From assembly GCF_040546275.1 (NCBI RefSeq), contig NZ_JBEPNO010000002.1:434001-498000 (forward strand): 64,000 nucleotides of DNA, read 5' to 3'. Position numbers and translations under genes: made by a program. Source of the stretch: Nakamurella sp040546275. Lineage in GTDB: Bacteria > Actinomycetota > Actinomycetes > Mycobacteriales > Nakamurellaceae. Below are positions 18,517 to 27,728 of the stretch, in pieces (position 1 is the stretch's first letter; each line of letters opens with the position of its first letter). The notes beneath the pieces are model-generated. The model saw only the letters and a list, made by a program, of their open reading frames with translations. It made no database searches and had not been told where the DNA came from.

Positions 18517-19935
18517 ATGACGGCACAGCAGCATGTTCTCGGACAGCAGCATGGGCCGGAGAGGCAGCAGCACGGCCCGGCGGCCGGTCGGTCGGGCGGG
18601 CGACATCGGCTCGAGGTCGATCCGGAGCGTCAGAAGCGCGTCGAGAAGGCCCTGGTGGCACAGGCCGAGACGGTGCAGGACGGCCTCGCCTGTCAGGAAG
18701 AGCTGTGGTCCAAGGGTTTCACCCGCCGCCGGATGCTGCAGGGCGTCGGGATGGCCGGTGTGGCCGCCCTGGCGTCGCAGCTGGTGACGACCCGGGTCGC
18801 GTACGCCGCGGCGGGCAGCGTCACGCCGCCCAACACCGTGATCACCATCTTCCTGCGGGGTGGGGCCGACGGCCTCCGCATGCTGGTGCCGCAGGCGCCC
18901 GCACTGGGCAACGCCTACCTCCGTTCGCTCCGGCCGACCCTGGTCCAGGCCGATGCCGACATCAGGACCCTGGTGGGGGCCGGGGGATGGGGCGTCAACA
19001 AGGGTTTCGACCCGTTGCTCCCATTCTGGTCCAGCGGGGAACTGGCCTTCGTCCCGGCCGTCTCGGCCGCCGGGGTGACCAGAAGCCACTTCCAGGCCCA
19101 GCAGACGTTGGAGCGGGGTGGCCCGAGTTCCACCTCCGGTTGGCTGGACCGCACCCTGTCGGCGCTCGGCCCCGGCACCACGTTCCGGGCGTTGGCCGAG
19201 GGAACGGTCACCCCGGCGTCGATGGCCGGGAACCAGCAGAAGATCGCGATGGACTCGTTGTCCGCCTTCGACTTTCCCGGTTGGGACGGCGTCAAGGCCC
19301 TGAGCATGACGGCGATCAGCGCCCTCTACCGCGGGATGAGCATCCCGCTCGCCTCGGACGTGCAGACCACGCTGTCGGCGATCTCGACGGCCCAGGCCGC
19401 GGCGGCCACCGCCGGCGTGAAGAACGGGGCCGTCTACCCCGAGGGCAACTTCGCCAGTTCGCTGGCGGACCTGGCGACCCTGCTCCGCGCCGAGGTGGGA
19501 GTCGAGGTCGCGACGGTCGACGTCGGCGGCTGGGACACCCACACCGAAGAGGCCGCCGACATCGACGCGCTCACCGCATCGGCGGCAAAAGCCCTGGCCG
19601 CGTTCATGACCGACCTCGGGCCGACCCGGCGCAAGCGGGTCACCGTGGTGGTGATGACGGAGTTCGGCCGTCGGGTGAACGCCAACGCCTCGAACGGCAC
19701 CGATCACGGCACCGGATCGATGATGTTCCTGCTCGGCGGTGGTCTGGCCAAATCGTCGGTGTTCGGCGCGTGGAAGCCGCTGTCGGCCACCGCGCTGGTC
19801 GATGGGGATGTGGCCCCGCTCAACAGCGCTTACGACGTGCTCGGCGAGGTGATCCAGAAGCGCCTCGGGATCGGCAGTCTGTCCACCATCTTCCCGGGCC
19901 ACCAACCGGCACCCCTTGGCCTGGCGAAAACCTGA
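18517..19935 (+). CDS. DUF1501 family protein, Tat-exported
   Basis: About 472 residues. A twin-arginine signal (FTRRRMLQGVGMAGVAALA, about residues 68-86, cleavage after VAYA) predicts folded export through Tat. It is unusually far from the N-terminus because of a 65-residue His/Gln-rich leader. The body has the family marks: IFLRGGADGL, a DVGGWDTH metal-site block, TEFGRR and GTDHGTGSMMFLLGGG. DUF1501 proteins have a sulfatase/alkaline-phosphatase-like fold with unknown substrate. It pairs with the DUF1800 gene just upstream. ATG 18457, overlapping that gene, is an alternative start. Confidence 0.88.
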   Translation: MTAQQHVLGQQHGPERQQHGPAAGRSGGRHRLEVDPERQKRVEKALVAQAETVQDGLACQEELWSKGFTRRRMLQGVGMAGVAALASQLVTTRVAYAAAGSVTPPNTVITIFLRGGADGLRMLVPQAPALGNAYLRSLRPTLVQADADIRTLVGAGGWGVNKGFDPLLPFWSSGELAFVPAVSAAGVTRSHFQAQQTLERGGPSSTSGWLDRTLSALGPGTTFRALAEGTVTPASMAGNQQKIAMDSLSAFDFPGWDGVKALSMTAISALYRGMSIPLASDVQTTLSAISTAQAAAATAGVKNGAVYPEGNFASSLADLATLLRAEVGVEVATVDVGGWDTHTEEAADIDALTASAAKALAAFMTDLGPTRRKRVTVVVMTEFGRRVNANASNGTDHGTGSMMFLLGGGLAKSSVFGAWKPLSATALVDGDVAPLNSAYDVLGEVIQKRLGIGSLSTIFPGHQPAPLGLAKT

Positions 19936-19954
19936 TCATCGTAGGCTCATCACG

Positions 19955-21259
19955 ATGAGAGGCGACGACCCGGCGCTGGCCGACACGGTGACCAGGTTGG
20001 CCGACGAGGTGCTCGACTGGCGGTTCAAGGCCATTCCGGCGATCGCCGACGAATACACCGTCGCGGAATTCCTCGCCACGGGCCCGCGGCTCAGCGATTT
20101 CGGCACTCCTTTGTTGACGCTGGACAGCAGAGCCATGGCCGGCAACATCGCGGCGATGGCGCAATGGTGTTCGACCCGCGGATTGCAGCTGGCGCCGCAC
20201 GGCAAGACGACCATGGCGCCCGCGATCTACCTGGCCCAGCTCCGGTCCGGGGCCTGGGGTATCACTCTCGCGAACGAACCTCAGGTACGGGCCGGACGGG
20301 CCTTCGGCCTCCAGCGGATCCACCTCGCGAACTCGATGCTCCGGCCGGCCGGCCTCCGATGGCTTGCGGCCCAACAGGTCGCCGACCCGAAGTTCCGATT
20401 CAGCAGTTGGGTGGACTCGCTGGAGGCCGTCCACCAGATGACCGAGGCGTTGCCGCCCGGATCCTCTGTCGACGTGTGCGTCGAGCTCGGGGCCGTCGGC
20501 GGCCGGACCGGAGCACGCGGTCTGGCAGCGGCGCAGGAGGTGGCGCAGGCCGTGTTCGAGTCGGCGCGTCTGCGGCTGGTCGGGGTGTGCGGGTACGAAG
20601 GGGCGGTTGCGTTCGGCACCGGCGCGGAACAGCTTGCGTCCGTTGACGTCTACCTCGACGAGTTGGCCGGGTTGCATGCCACGGTCGGCCGCCTGTACGA
20701 CCTCACGACGGCCGGCTCGGCGATGGTCACCGTCGGCGGCAGCGCGTTCTTCGATCGTGTCGCCGAGCGCCTCGGCCCGTTGTCCGACCCCACCGGATCG
20801 TCCGGGCCGGTGACGGAGGTGGTGCTCCGGTCAGGGGCCTACGTCGTGCACGACGACGGCTACTACCGGGGGATCACGCCGGGTGCCCGCGGCGACGGAC
20901 CGGCGCTGACCTCGGCGATGCACGCCTGGGCGCGGGTGATCTCGCATCCGGAAGCCGGTCTCGCGCTGCTGGATGCGGGGCGCCGCGACCTTCCGTTCGA
21001 CCAGGGACTTCCCGAACCGCAGCGCCGGCTGCGGCCGGATGGAACCTGGACGACCCTGACCGGTGCCACCATCTCCAAGCTCAACGATCAGCACGCCTAC
21101 CTGGAGCTGGGCGTCGACGACGTCGAGGTCGGCGACATCGTCCGGCTCGGGCTGTCCCACCCCTGTACGGCCCTTGACAAATGGACGCTGATCCCGGAGG
21201 TGGAGGATTCGGACGCCGACGACCCCCGGGTCGTCGCGCTGGTCCGCACCTTCTTCTGA
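19955..21259 (+). CDS. D-threonine aldolase/D-serine dehydratase family PLP enzyme
   Basis: A 434-residue fold-type III PLP enzyme (alanine-racemase-like barrel). The PLP lysine lies in LAPHGKTTMAP. The C-terminal SHPCTALDKW supplies the His and Cys that bind the divalent metal in D-threonine aldolase and metal-dependent D-serine dehydratase. The exact D-amino-acid substrate cannot be read from sequence. It heads a cluster with an SDR, an N-acyl-D-amino-acid deacylase and a lactonase, which supports use of D-amino acids. The ATG at 19955 is taken; an upstream frame to 19916 would overlap the previous gene. Confidence 0.85.
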   Translation: MRGDDPALADTVTRLADEVLDWRFKAIPAIADEYTVAEFLATGPRLSDFGTPLLTLDSRAMAGNIAAMAQWCSTRGLQLAPHGKTTMAPAIYLAQLRSGAWGITLANEPQVRAGRAFGLQRIHLANSMLRPAGLRWLAAQQVADPKFRFSSWVDSLEAVHQMTEALPPGSSVDVCVELGAVGGRTGARGLAAAQEVAQAVFESARLRLVGVCGYEGAVAFGTGAEQLASVDVYLDELAGLHATVGRLYDLTTAGSAMVTVGGSAFFDRVAERLGPLSDPTGSSGPVTEVVLRSGAYVVHDDGYYRGITPGARGDGPALTSAMHAWARVISHPEAGLALLDAGRRDLPFDQGLPEPQRRLRPDGTWTTLTGATISKLNDQHAYLELGVDDVEVGDIVRLGLSHPCTALDKWTLIPEVEDSDADDPRVVALVRTFF

Positions 21260-21316
21260 TCCCCACCCAGCCACCCATGCACCCCCTGACCGAGCCGAAC
21301 CCGAGGAGCCCCGGAC

Positions 21317-22105
21317 ATGTCCGATCGCATCGTGCTGGTCACCGGAGCCGGATCCGGTATCGGCGCCGTCATCGCGGAATATGCTGCTGCGCAGGGTGAT
21401 CGAGTTGTCGTTGCGGATGTCGACGGCGCCGCGGCTGTCGCTGTCGCCGCTCGCCTGCCTGGCTCGACGGCGATCACCGTCGACGTCACCTCGCGCGAGC
21501 AGGTTCGCGCCGCGGTCGCCCGGATCGAGCAGGAACTGGGCACCGTCGACGTCCTCGTCAACAACGCGGGCGTCGCCAGCGACGTGCCGTTCGGCGAGTT
21601 GCCGGAAGAGCTGTGGCACCGGGACATCGCCGTCAGTCTCGATGGTGCGTTCCACACCATCTCCGCCGTTCTGCCCGGCATGATCGCTGCGGGCGCCGGG
21701 GTCATCGTCAACATCACGTCGGTGAACGGCCTGACCTACGTCGGCAACGAGGCGTACAGCGCTGCCAAGGCCGGCCTGATCAGCCTGACGAAGAGCATCG
21801 CAGTCCGCTACGGCGCGCACGGGATCCGTTGCAACGCTGTTGCTCCCGGCACCATCGCGACGGCGATCTGGCAGGAGCGCCAGGACGCCGACCCGCAGGT
21901 GCTGACCCGCGCGGCCAAGTGGTACCCGCTCGGCCGGGTGGGCACGCCGGCGGACGTCGCCTCCGCAGTGCTGTTCCTTGCCGGTCCCGGTGCCGCCTGG
22001 ATCACCGGCGTAATCCTGCCGGTCGATGGTGGCCTGCTCGCCGGACGGCTGCAGATGGCCGACGAGATCACCGTGGGAGCCCGCGAACCGACGGAGTCGG
22101 CGTGA
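21317..22105 (+). CDS. Short-chain dehydrogenase/reductase (SDR)
   Basis: A 262-residue classical SDR: cofactor loop TGAGSGIG, NNAG, and the catalytic Ser (NITSVNG), Tyr and Lys (YSAAK). An aspartate ending beta-2 (VVADVDG) suggests NAD(H) preference. GAGGAG lies about 8 bases before the ATG. It overlaps the deacylase gene by GTGA, so both are translated together. Its likely job is oxidation or reduction of a hydroxy acid or ketone formed in the same pathway (inference). Confidence 0.9.
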   Translation: MSDRIVLVTGAGSGIGAVIAEYAAAQGDRVVVADVDGAAAVAVAARLPGSTAITVDVTSREQVRAAVARIEQELGTVDVLVNNAGVASDVPFGELPEELWHRDIAVSLDGAFHTISAVLPGMIAAGAGVIVNITSVNGLTYVGNEAYSAAKAGLISLTKSIAVRYGAHGIRCNAVAPGTIATAIWQERQDADPQVLTRAAKWYPLGRVGTPADVASAVLFLAGPGAAWITGVILPVDGGLLAGRLQMADEITVGAREPTESA

Positions 22106-23709
22106 GCCGGACGGTGCTCCGCGGCGGCACGGTGGTCGACGGATCGGGTCGTGCCGTGCGGAAGGCGGACGTCGCCGTTGACGGGCCGCTGGTCACCGCT
22201 GTCGGCGAGATCCCCGTCCATGAAGACGATGTGGTGCTCGACTGCTCGGGCCGGCTGGTGATGCCTGGCTTCATCGATGCCCATTCGCACGCCGAGGCAA
22301 GGGTTTTCGATCCCGAGATCGGGTTCGCCCTGCTCAGTCAGGGCATCACCACCGTCATCGGCGGGCAGGACGGTGTCGGGTTCGCGCCGGGTGACGGGCG
22401 TTATGCCAGTGAGTACTTCGCCGCCCTGAACGGTGCCCATCCGACGTATTCCGGCGGGGGAGTGGCTTCGCTTCTGGAGACCTATGCCGGGCGCGTCGCG
22501 GTCAACGTCGGATATCTGGTGCCGCACGGCACCGTGCGCCACGAGGTGATGGGCGATGACGATCGGCCTCCCACCACCGGAGAGCTCGCCCGGATGACGG
22601 GTCTGCTCCGGCTCGGTCTGACGGAGGGGGCGTTGGGCCTCTCGACCGGACTGGACTACGCACCAGGCTATTTCGCCGACACCGACGAGTTGATCGCCCT
22701 GAACCGGCCGGTGGCGCAGGTGGGCGCGATCTACGTGTCCCACATGCGCGGCGGGTACGAGGAGAACACCCCGGTCGGTATCGACGAGGTGGTCCGGATC
22801 GCCGTCGCCACCGGCGTTTCGGCCCACGTCTCGCACCTGCACGGACCGGCTGCGCTCATCACGCACTGTCTGTCGCAAGCCGCGGCGGCGGGGGCCGATC
22901 TGAGCTTCGACGCGTACCCCTACCGGCGGGGATGCACCCTGCTGGCCATGCCGATGGTGCCGCCGGCATTGCTGCGCCTGGGGGCACATGCCGCCGCCGA
23001 ACAACTGACCGACCCGGTCCGCCGCGCCGAGATCATCCGGGACCACCTGCCGCAGATGGCTTCCCGCCCCGGCTTCGGACCCGGTTGGGCGCAAGGGATC
23101 ACCCTGGCGGGAGTGGCGGCCCCTGAGTACCGGTGGGCCGAGGGCCTGACCCTGGCGGGGGCCGCGGAGCGGGCCGGTACCGATCCCGGCGAGTTCGGGC
23201 TGCGCATCATCGGGGCCTCGCGGCTGGCCGTCAGTGCGGTGCTCAAGGTGCCCGACCAGCGCCCGGTCGACGAACTGGCGGAGATCTTCACCCACCCGGT
23301 GCACGTCGGCTCCACCGACGGCATCTACCTCGGCGGGCATCCACATCCGCGTGGCTGGGGCACCTTTGCCCGCTACCTCGCGCTGTACACCCGCCAACGT
23401 GGTGACTACTCGTGGGAACAGGCCGCTCGCCACCTGTCCGGGCGGACCGCGGAACGACACGGCCTCGGCGACCGCGGAGCCGTCGCCCCGGGGCGGGCTG
23501 CGGACCTGATCGTCGTCGACCCGGCTACGGTGGCCGACCGGGCCGACTACGACCATCCGCGGCAGCCGGCCGTCGGCATCGACGAGGTGCTGGTCAATGG
23601 GATCGTCGTTCTCTGCGCCGGTCGACCGACCGGGGATCTGCCCGGAAAAGGCCTGCGGCGCAGCGCGAAGGTTGTGCGGTCCGCTTCGGATGTCGTGGCG
23701 ATGCCGTGA
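22102..23709 (+). CDS. N-acyl-D-amino-acid deacylase (amidohydrolase)
   Basis: Cleaves N-acyl-D-amino acids to the free D-amino acid. The 535-residue protein shows the amidohydrolase beta-sandwich start (RGGTVVDGSG) and the metal site DAHSH. VSHMRGG and VSHLHG are the usual metal/substrate histidines, and GSTDGIYLGGHPHPRGWG is highly typical of D-aminoacylases. A C-terminal sandwich follows (GAVAPGRAADLIVVD). It starts at GTG 22102 inside the stop of the SDR gene and ends in another GTGA junction, so it is the middle gene of an operon. Confidence 0.9.
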   Translation: MSRTVLRGGTVVDGSGRAVRKADVAVDGPLVTAVGEIPVHEDDVVLDCSGRLVMPGFIDAHSHAEARVFDPEIGFALLSQGITTVIGGQDGVGFAPGDGRYASEYFAALNGAHPTYSGGGVASLLETYAGRVAVNVGYLVPHGTVRHEVMGDDDRPPTTGELARMTGLLRLGLTEGALGLSTGLDYAPGYFADTDELIALNRPVAQVGAIYVSHMRGGYEENTPVGIDEVVRIAVATGVSAHVSHLHGPAALITHCLSQAAAAGADLSFDAYPYRRGCTLLAMPMVPPALLRLGAHAAAEQLTDPVRRAEIIRDHLPQMASRPGFGPGWAQGITLAGVAAPEYRWAEGLTLAGAAERAGTDPGEFGLRIIGASRLAVSAVLKVPDQRPVDELAEIFTHPVHVGSTDGIYLGGHPHPRGWGTFARYLALYTRQRGDYSWEQAARHLSGRTAERHGLGDRGAVAPGRAADLIVVDPATVADRADYDHPRQPAVGIDEVLVNGIVVLCAGRPTGDLPGKGLRRSAKVVRSASDVVAMP

Positions 23710-23729
23710 CCGTCGAGAGGGGAAATCGG

Positions 23730-24725
23730 ATGATCTACGTCGCGGGGGAGGGCATCGCCGGCGAGGGTGGTGGTGTCTCGGTGTTCACCGTCTCGGCGCC
23801 CGGGGATTTTCGACTGGTCGCGAAGGTGCCGGTGGACGAGATGCTCTACCTCGCCGTCGATCCGAGCGGGCGCTACCTGTACGGGGTGTCGGGGGTGTCG
23901 GTGGGTTACGTGCACGTCTGGCGGATCGGCGGTCCCGGCGTGGAACTGACCAGGGTCGGTGTCCCGGTGCACTCCGGCGGCGGCGAGCCCTGCCACGTCG
24001 TAGTGGACGACAGCGGAGACTTCCTGCTGGTCGCCAACTATCACGGCAGCGAAGTGGGATCTGTTGCGGTGCTGCCGATCTCGCCCGATGGATCGCTCTC
24101 AACCGTCACAGCTGTCAGCCGGAGCACGGTGCCGGGGCCGGTGGCCGGGCGTCAGGGCGAGTCGCACATCCACCAGGTGATCGTCGGGCCGGAGAACGAG
24201 GTGCTGGTGGTGGATCTCGGGGCCGACCAGGTGGTCAGCTATGTACTGGTGGACGGCGCTCTGGTGGACCCGGTCGTGAGCCACGGCCCGCCCGGATCCG
24301 GTCCACGGCACCTCGTCCGGCTGCCCGACGGCCGTGTGGTCGTGACGGGCGAACTGGACTCGACACTCCTGCGGGCCCGCCATGTCAACCGGCGGCTGGT
24401 CGACTGGCAGGCGACTCCGTCCTCGGGATCGCCCTCGGTCGCGGGCGAACCCAACTACCCGAGCGACCTGCGGGTCGGCGGGTCGTTCGTGGTCCACGTG
24501 GCCAACCGCGGCGCCGACACCGTCGCGACCCTGTCGATCGCGACCGGCGCGATTCTCCGCGAGACACCGTGCGGCGCCTGGCCCCGGCACCTCGCCCTCG
24601 ACGGCGACCTGCTGTACGTGAGCGCCACCCGGGCGAATCGGGTGATGGTGCTCGACACCCAGGATCGGATGGCCGAGCCCAGATCTTTCGCCGTCGCAGG
24701 ACCGATGTGCGTGGTGATCACATGA
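23730..24725 (+). CDS. Lactonase family protein (6-phosphogluconolactonase-like beta-propeller)
   Basis: A seven-bladed beta-propeller of about 331 residues with repeating blades (LAVDPSGRYLYG, CHVVVDDSGDFLLVANY, HLVRLPDGRVVVTGELDST). It belongs to the YbhE-type lactonase family that opens sugar or sugar-acid lactones. AGAGGGGA six bases ahead makes ATG 23730 the best start; GTG 23706, overlapping the deacylase stop, is possible. Why a lactonase follows a D-aminoacylase is unclear; such a set also occurs where a D-amino acid or aldonate-like product must be hydrolysed (inference). Confidence 0.8.
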   Translation: MIYVAGEGIAGEGGGVSVFTVSAPGDFRLVAKVPVDEMLYLAVDPSGRYLYGVSGVSVGYVHVWRIGGPGVELTRVGVPVHSGGGEPCHVVVDDSGDFLLVANYHGSEVGSVAVLPISPDGSLSTVTAVSRSTVPGPVAGRQGESHIHQVIVGPENEVLVVDLGADQVVSYVLVDGALVDPVVSHGPPGSGPRHLVRLPDGRVVVTGELDSTLLRARHVNRRLVDWQATPSSGSPSVAGEPNYPSDLRVGGSFVVHVANRGADTVATLSIATGAILRETPCGAWPRHLALDGDLLYVSATRANRVMVLDTQDRMAEPRSFAVAGPMCVVIT

Positions 24726-24756
24726 GAGGTACTGCGTCAGGCCAGGTGTGGGCGCC

Positions 24757-25389
24757 ATGAGAACTACCGAACGGGAGGGCAACTGGGGCACCGCAGGAGG
24801 TCTGCCCGTCGCAGATCGGCCGGTCGCCGTCCCGGTCACTGCACCACCGAGCCGGGTCGGCGCCGGGAATCACCGCAATTTGGTGGCCATCCACGATCAT
24901 CTGCGCGAGGAGCTGAGGCAGATCGGTCAGGCCGCCGCCGACGTGGCGTCGGGCGAGCTGGATGCCGGGGCCGCGCGAAACCTGATCAACCGCATGACGA
25001 TGCGGCAGAACCGGTGGACGCTCGGGTCTTTCTGCGCGGCGTACTGCCGGGTGGTGACGATCCACCACACCATCGAGGACACCCACATGTTTCCGGCGGT
25101 GGCGGCCTCCGCTCCGGAACTCGGGCCGGTGCTGCACCGCCTCGAGGCCGAGCACGAGGTGATCGCGGACGTGCTGGACCGGTTCGACCGCTCGCTGGTA
25201 CTGCTGGTCCAGGAGAACGCCGCCGGCGCCGAGTGGGCATCGGGTAACTCCGTTGCGGGGCAGCCCAACGAAGGCACGCGCGAGGTGCAGCGGCTCGCCC
25301 AGGAACTCGCGGACCTGCTGCTGTCGCACCTGCGGTACGAGGAGGACGAGCTGAAGGACGGCCTGGCCACCCTCACCGGCCCGATCTGA
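24757..25389 (+). CDS. Hemerythrin-like HHE domain protein
   Basis: A four-helix bundle with metal-binding positions in each helix: IHDHLREEL, IHHTIEDTHMF, EHEVIADVLDRF and SHLRYEEDEL. Such proteins carry a di-iron centre and bind oxygen or sense oxidants or nitric oxide. About 210 residues, with a 45-residue disordered N-terminus. It stands between the lactonase and the convergent prfB and may be the last gene of the upstream transcript. Confidence 0.85.
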   Translation: MRTTEREGNWGTAGGLPVADRPVAVPVTAPPSRVGAGNHRNLVAIHDHLREELRQIGQAAADVASGELDAGAARNLINRMTMRQNRWTLGSFCAAYCRVVTIHHTIEDTHMFPAVAASAPELGPVLHRLEAEHEVIADVLDRFDRSLVLLVQENAAGAEWASGNSVAGQPNEGTREVQRLAQELADLLLSHLRYEEDELKDGLATLTGPI

Positions 25390-25407
25390 CGGACCGCAAG
25401 CCGTCAG
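25386..25407. terminator. Hairpin terminator between hemerythrin-like gene and prfB
   Basis: CTGACGG and CCGTCAG form a 7-base perfect stem around an 8-base loop, overlapping the stop codon of the HHE gene and lying 29 bases past the prfB stop. It can serve both converging transcripts. Confidence 0.55.
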
Positions 25408-25435
25408 TGAGCGATCTGCCGGGCCAGCTGGCGGG

Positions 25436-26542
25436 TCAGTTGCTGACCGGGTCGGCCGACCGGCGCCAGCGGATGCCGGCCTCGAGGAACCCGTCGATGT
25501 CGCCGTCAAAAACCGCGGAGGGGTTGCCCACCTCGAAGTTCGTCCGGAGGTCCTTGACCATCTGGTACGGGTGCAGGACGTAGGAGCGCATCTGGTTGCC
25601 CCAGGAGTTGCCGCCGTCACCGCGCAGCACGTCCATCGCTGCCTTCTCCTCCTCCTTGCGTCGCACCAGCAGCTTGGCTCCGAGCACCGCCATCGCGGAG
25701 GCGCGGTTCTGGATCTGCGAGCGCTCGTTCTGGCAGGAGACGACGATGCCGGTGGGGATATGGGTGATCCGCACTGCAGAGTCGGTGGTGTTGACGCCCT
25801 GGCCGCCGGGGCCGGACGAGCGGTAGACGTCGACGCGCAGTTCCTTCTCGTCGATATCGATGTGGTCGCTGGTCTCCAGCACCGGGATGACCTCGACGCC
25901 GGCGAACGAGGTCTGACGGCGGCCCTGGTTGTCGAACGGGGAGATCCGGACGAGGCGGTGCGTGCCCTGCTCGACCGACAAGGTGCCGTAGGCGTACGGG
26001 CTCTTCACCTGGAAAGTGGCGGACTTGATGCCGGCCTCTTCCGCATAGGACGTGTCGTAGACCTCGGTGGTGTAGCCGTGGCGCTCCGACCAGCGCAGAT
26101 ACATCCGCATCAGCATCTCGGCGAAGTCGGCGGCGTCCACCCCGCCGGCCTCGGAACGGATGGTGATGAGGGCTTCCCGGACGTCGTACTCGCCGGACAG
26201 CAGGGTCCGGACCTCCATCGTCTCGACTTCGGCATGCACCGACACGAGTTCGGCCTGCGCCTCGATCATGGTGTCCGGATCGTCCTCGGCGAGTTCGAAG
26301 AGCACGTTGAGGTCGTCGAGCCGTTGGCGGAGGTCCTTGACCTTCTTGAGCTCGGTCTGGGCGTGGGAGAGCTTGCTGGTGACCTGCTGCGCCTTCTCCT
26401 GGTCATTCCACAGGTCCGGCACGCTGGCCGCCTCGGACAACTCGACGATGGTGGCCTTCAACCGTTCGATGTCCAGCACGGCCTCGATGCTGGTCATGGT
26501 GGCTTCGAGGGCCTTGAGCTCTACGGATTCGTCGGCGTTCAC
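25436..26542 (-). CDS. prfB: Peptide chain release factor 2
   Basis: Ends translation at UGA and UAA codons. The 368-residue protein has the peptidyl-hydrolysis loop GGQ (SSGPGGQGVN), the stop-codon-reading SPF motif (RISPFDNQG) and the RF2-type helical N-terminus. The gene is one uninterrupted frame from GTG 26542. I do not see the internal frameshift site that controls prfB in many other bacteria. Confidence 0.95.
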   Translation of the reverse strand: MNADESVELKALEATMTSIEAVLDIERLKATIVELSEAASVPDLWNDQEKAQQVTSKLSHAQTELKKVKDLRQRLDDLNVLFELAEDDPDTMIEAQAELVSVHAEVETMEVRTLLSGEYDVREALITIRSEAGGVDAADFAEMLMRMYLRWSERHGYTTEVYDTSYAEEAGIKSATFQVKSPYAYGTLSVEQGTHRLVRISPFDNQGRRQTSFAGVEVIPVLETSDHIDIDEKELRVDVYRSSGPGGQGVNTTDSAVRITHIPTGIVVSCQNERSQIQNRASAMAVLGAKLLVRRKEEEKAAMDVLRGDGGNSWGNQMRSYVLHPYQMVKDLRTNFEVGNPSAVFDGDIDGFLEAGIRWRRSADPVSN

Positions 26543-26675
26543 AACTGCTGAGCCTACGCGGAGGCCCCTAGAGTCCTGGCATCGTCGATGTGGTCGACCG
26601 CGAACCGACCGACGGCCGCCCGGGAACCCAGGGGCCGGGCCGGTCACGAAACAGGCGCCCTGGACTCAGTGCATC

Positions 26676-27728
26676 ATGATCACTGTCGCGGACCCGCAGC
26701 CGGTCCTGGTGCCACTGACGTCGAGTGCGATCTTCCTGACCCTGACCATCGACCCGGGTGGCGAGGAGACGGTGCGCGACGTGCTGGCCGACCTGGCCGG
26801 CCTGTCCCGATCGGTCGGATTTCGGGTACCGGCGGCTACCTTGAGTGCCGTCGTAGGGATCGGCTCCGATGCCTGGGACCGGCTGTTCGACGGCCGACGT
26901 CCTGCCGACCTGCGCCCGTTCCGCGAGCTGACCGGCAGCAAGCACCACGCGCCGTCGACTCCCGCGGATCTGCTGTTCCATCTGCGCGGCGGCCAGATGG
27001 ATGTCTGCTTCGAACTCGCCGGGCAGTTGATGGACCGGCTCGACGGCGCCGCGACCGTGGTGGACGAGGTGCACGGGTTCCGCTTCTTCGAGGTGCGGGA
27101 TCTGATGGGTTTCGTCGACGGCACCGAGAATCCGACTGGGAACGCCGCGGCCGCCGCGGTGCTGATCACCGATCAGGACCCGGATTTCGCCGGAGGCACC
27201 TACGTCCACGTGCAGAAGTACCTGCACGATCTCGCCTCATGGAACGCGATCAGCGTGCACGAGCAGGAGCGGGTGGTCGGCCGGACGAAGCTGTCCAACA
27301 TCGAACTCGCCGACGAAGTCAAGCCGTCCAATGCCCACACTGCGCTGACCGTCATCACCGATCCGGACGGTACGGAGCGCCAGATCCTTCGCGACAACAT
27401 GCCTTTCGGGCGGGTCGGCAGCGCCGAGTTCGGCACCTACTTCATCGGCTATTCGGCCGATCCGGCGGTCACCGAGCTCATGTTGCGCCGGATGTTCCTC
27501 GGGTTCCCGGTGGGCAACCACGATCGGATCCTGGACTTCTCCACTGCGCTGACGGGAGCGCTGTTCTTCGTACCCAGCGCCGACTTCCTCGACGACCTCC
27601 CGCCGCTGCCCGGTGCCGCCGCCTCGGTGGAAGCGCTGCCTGTCCCGGAAGATCCGCCACCCCTGAACACCCCCACCACCGCCGATGGGTCTCCTGGCAT
27701 CGGCAGTCTGAGACGGATCACTCCATAA
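26676..27728 (+). CDS. Dye-decolourising (DyP-type) haem peroxidase with encapsulin cargo peptide
   Basis: A 350-residue DyP peroxidase with the haem-pocket GFVDGTENP motif (catalytic Asp) and HVQKYLHDLASW containing the proximal histidine region. The C-terminus ends in DGSPGIGSLRR (residues 337-347), a close match to the peptide that docks DyP enzymes inside encapsulin shells. The next gene downstream is indeed an encapsulin, but broken. ATG 26676 is the only good in-frame start; its ribosome site is weak. The gene is divergent from prfB. Likely role: peroxide-dependent oxidation under oxidative stress. Confidence 0.92.
   Translation: MITVADPQPVLVPLTSSAIFLTLTIDPGGEETVRDVLADLAGLSRSVGFRVPAATLSAVVGIGSDAWDRLFDGRRPADLRPFRELTGSKHHAPSTPADLLFHLRGGQMDVCFELAGQLMDRLDGAATVVDEVHGFRFFEVRDLMGFVDGTENPTGNAAAAAVLITDQDPDFAGGTYVHVQKYLHDLASWNAISVHEQERVVGRTKLSNIELADEVKPSNAHTALTVITDPDGTERQILRDNMPFGRVGSAEFGTYFIGYSADPAVTELMLRRMFLGFPVGNHDRILDFSTALTGALFFVPSADFLDDLPPLPGAAASVEALPVPEDPPPLNTPTTADGSPGIGSLRRITP

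Noticed and set aside
25436..26542. Programmed frameshift in prfB
   Set aside because: The gene is a single open frame with no internal UGA slip site.
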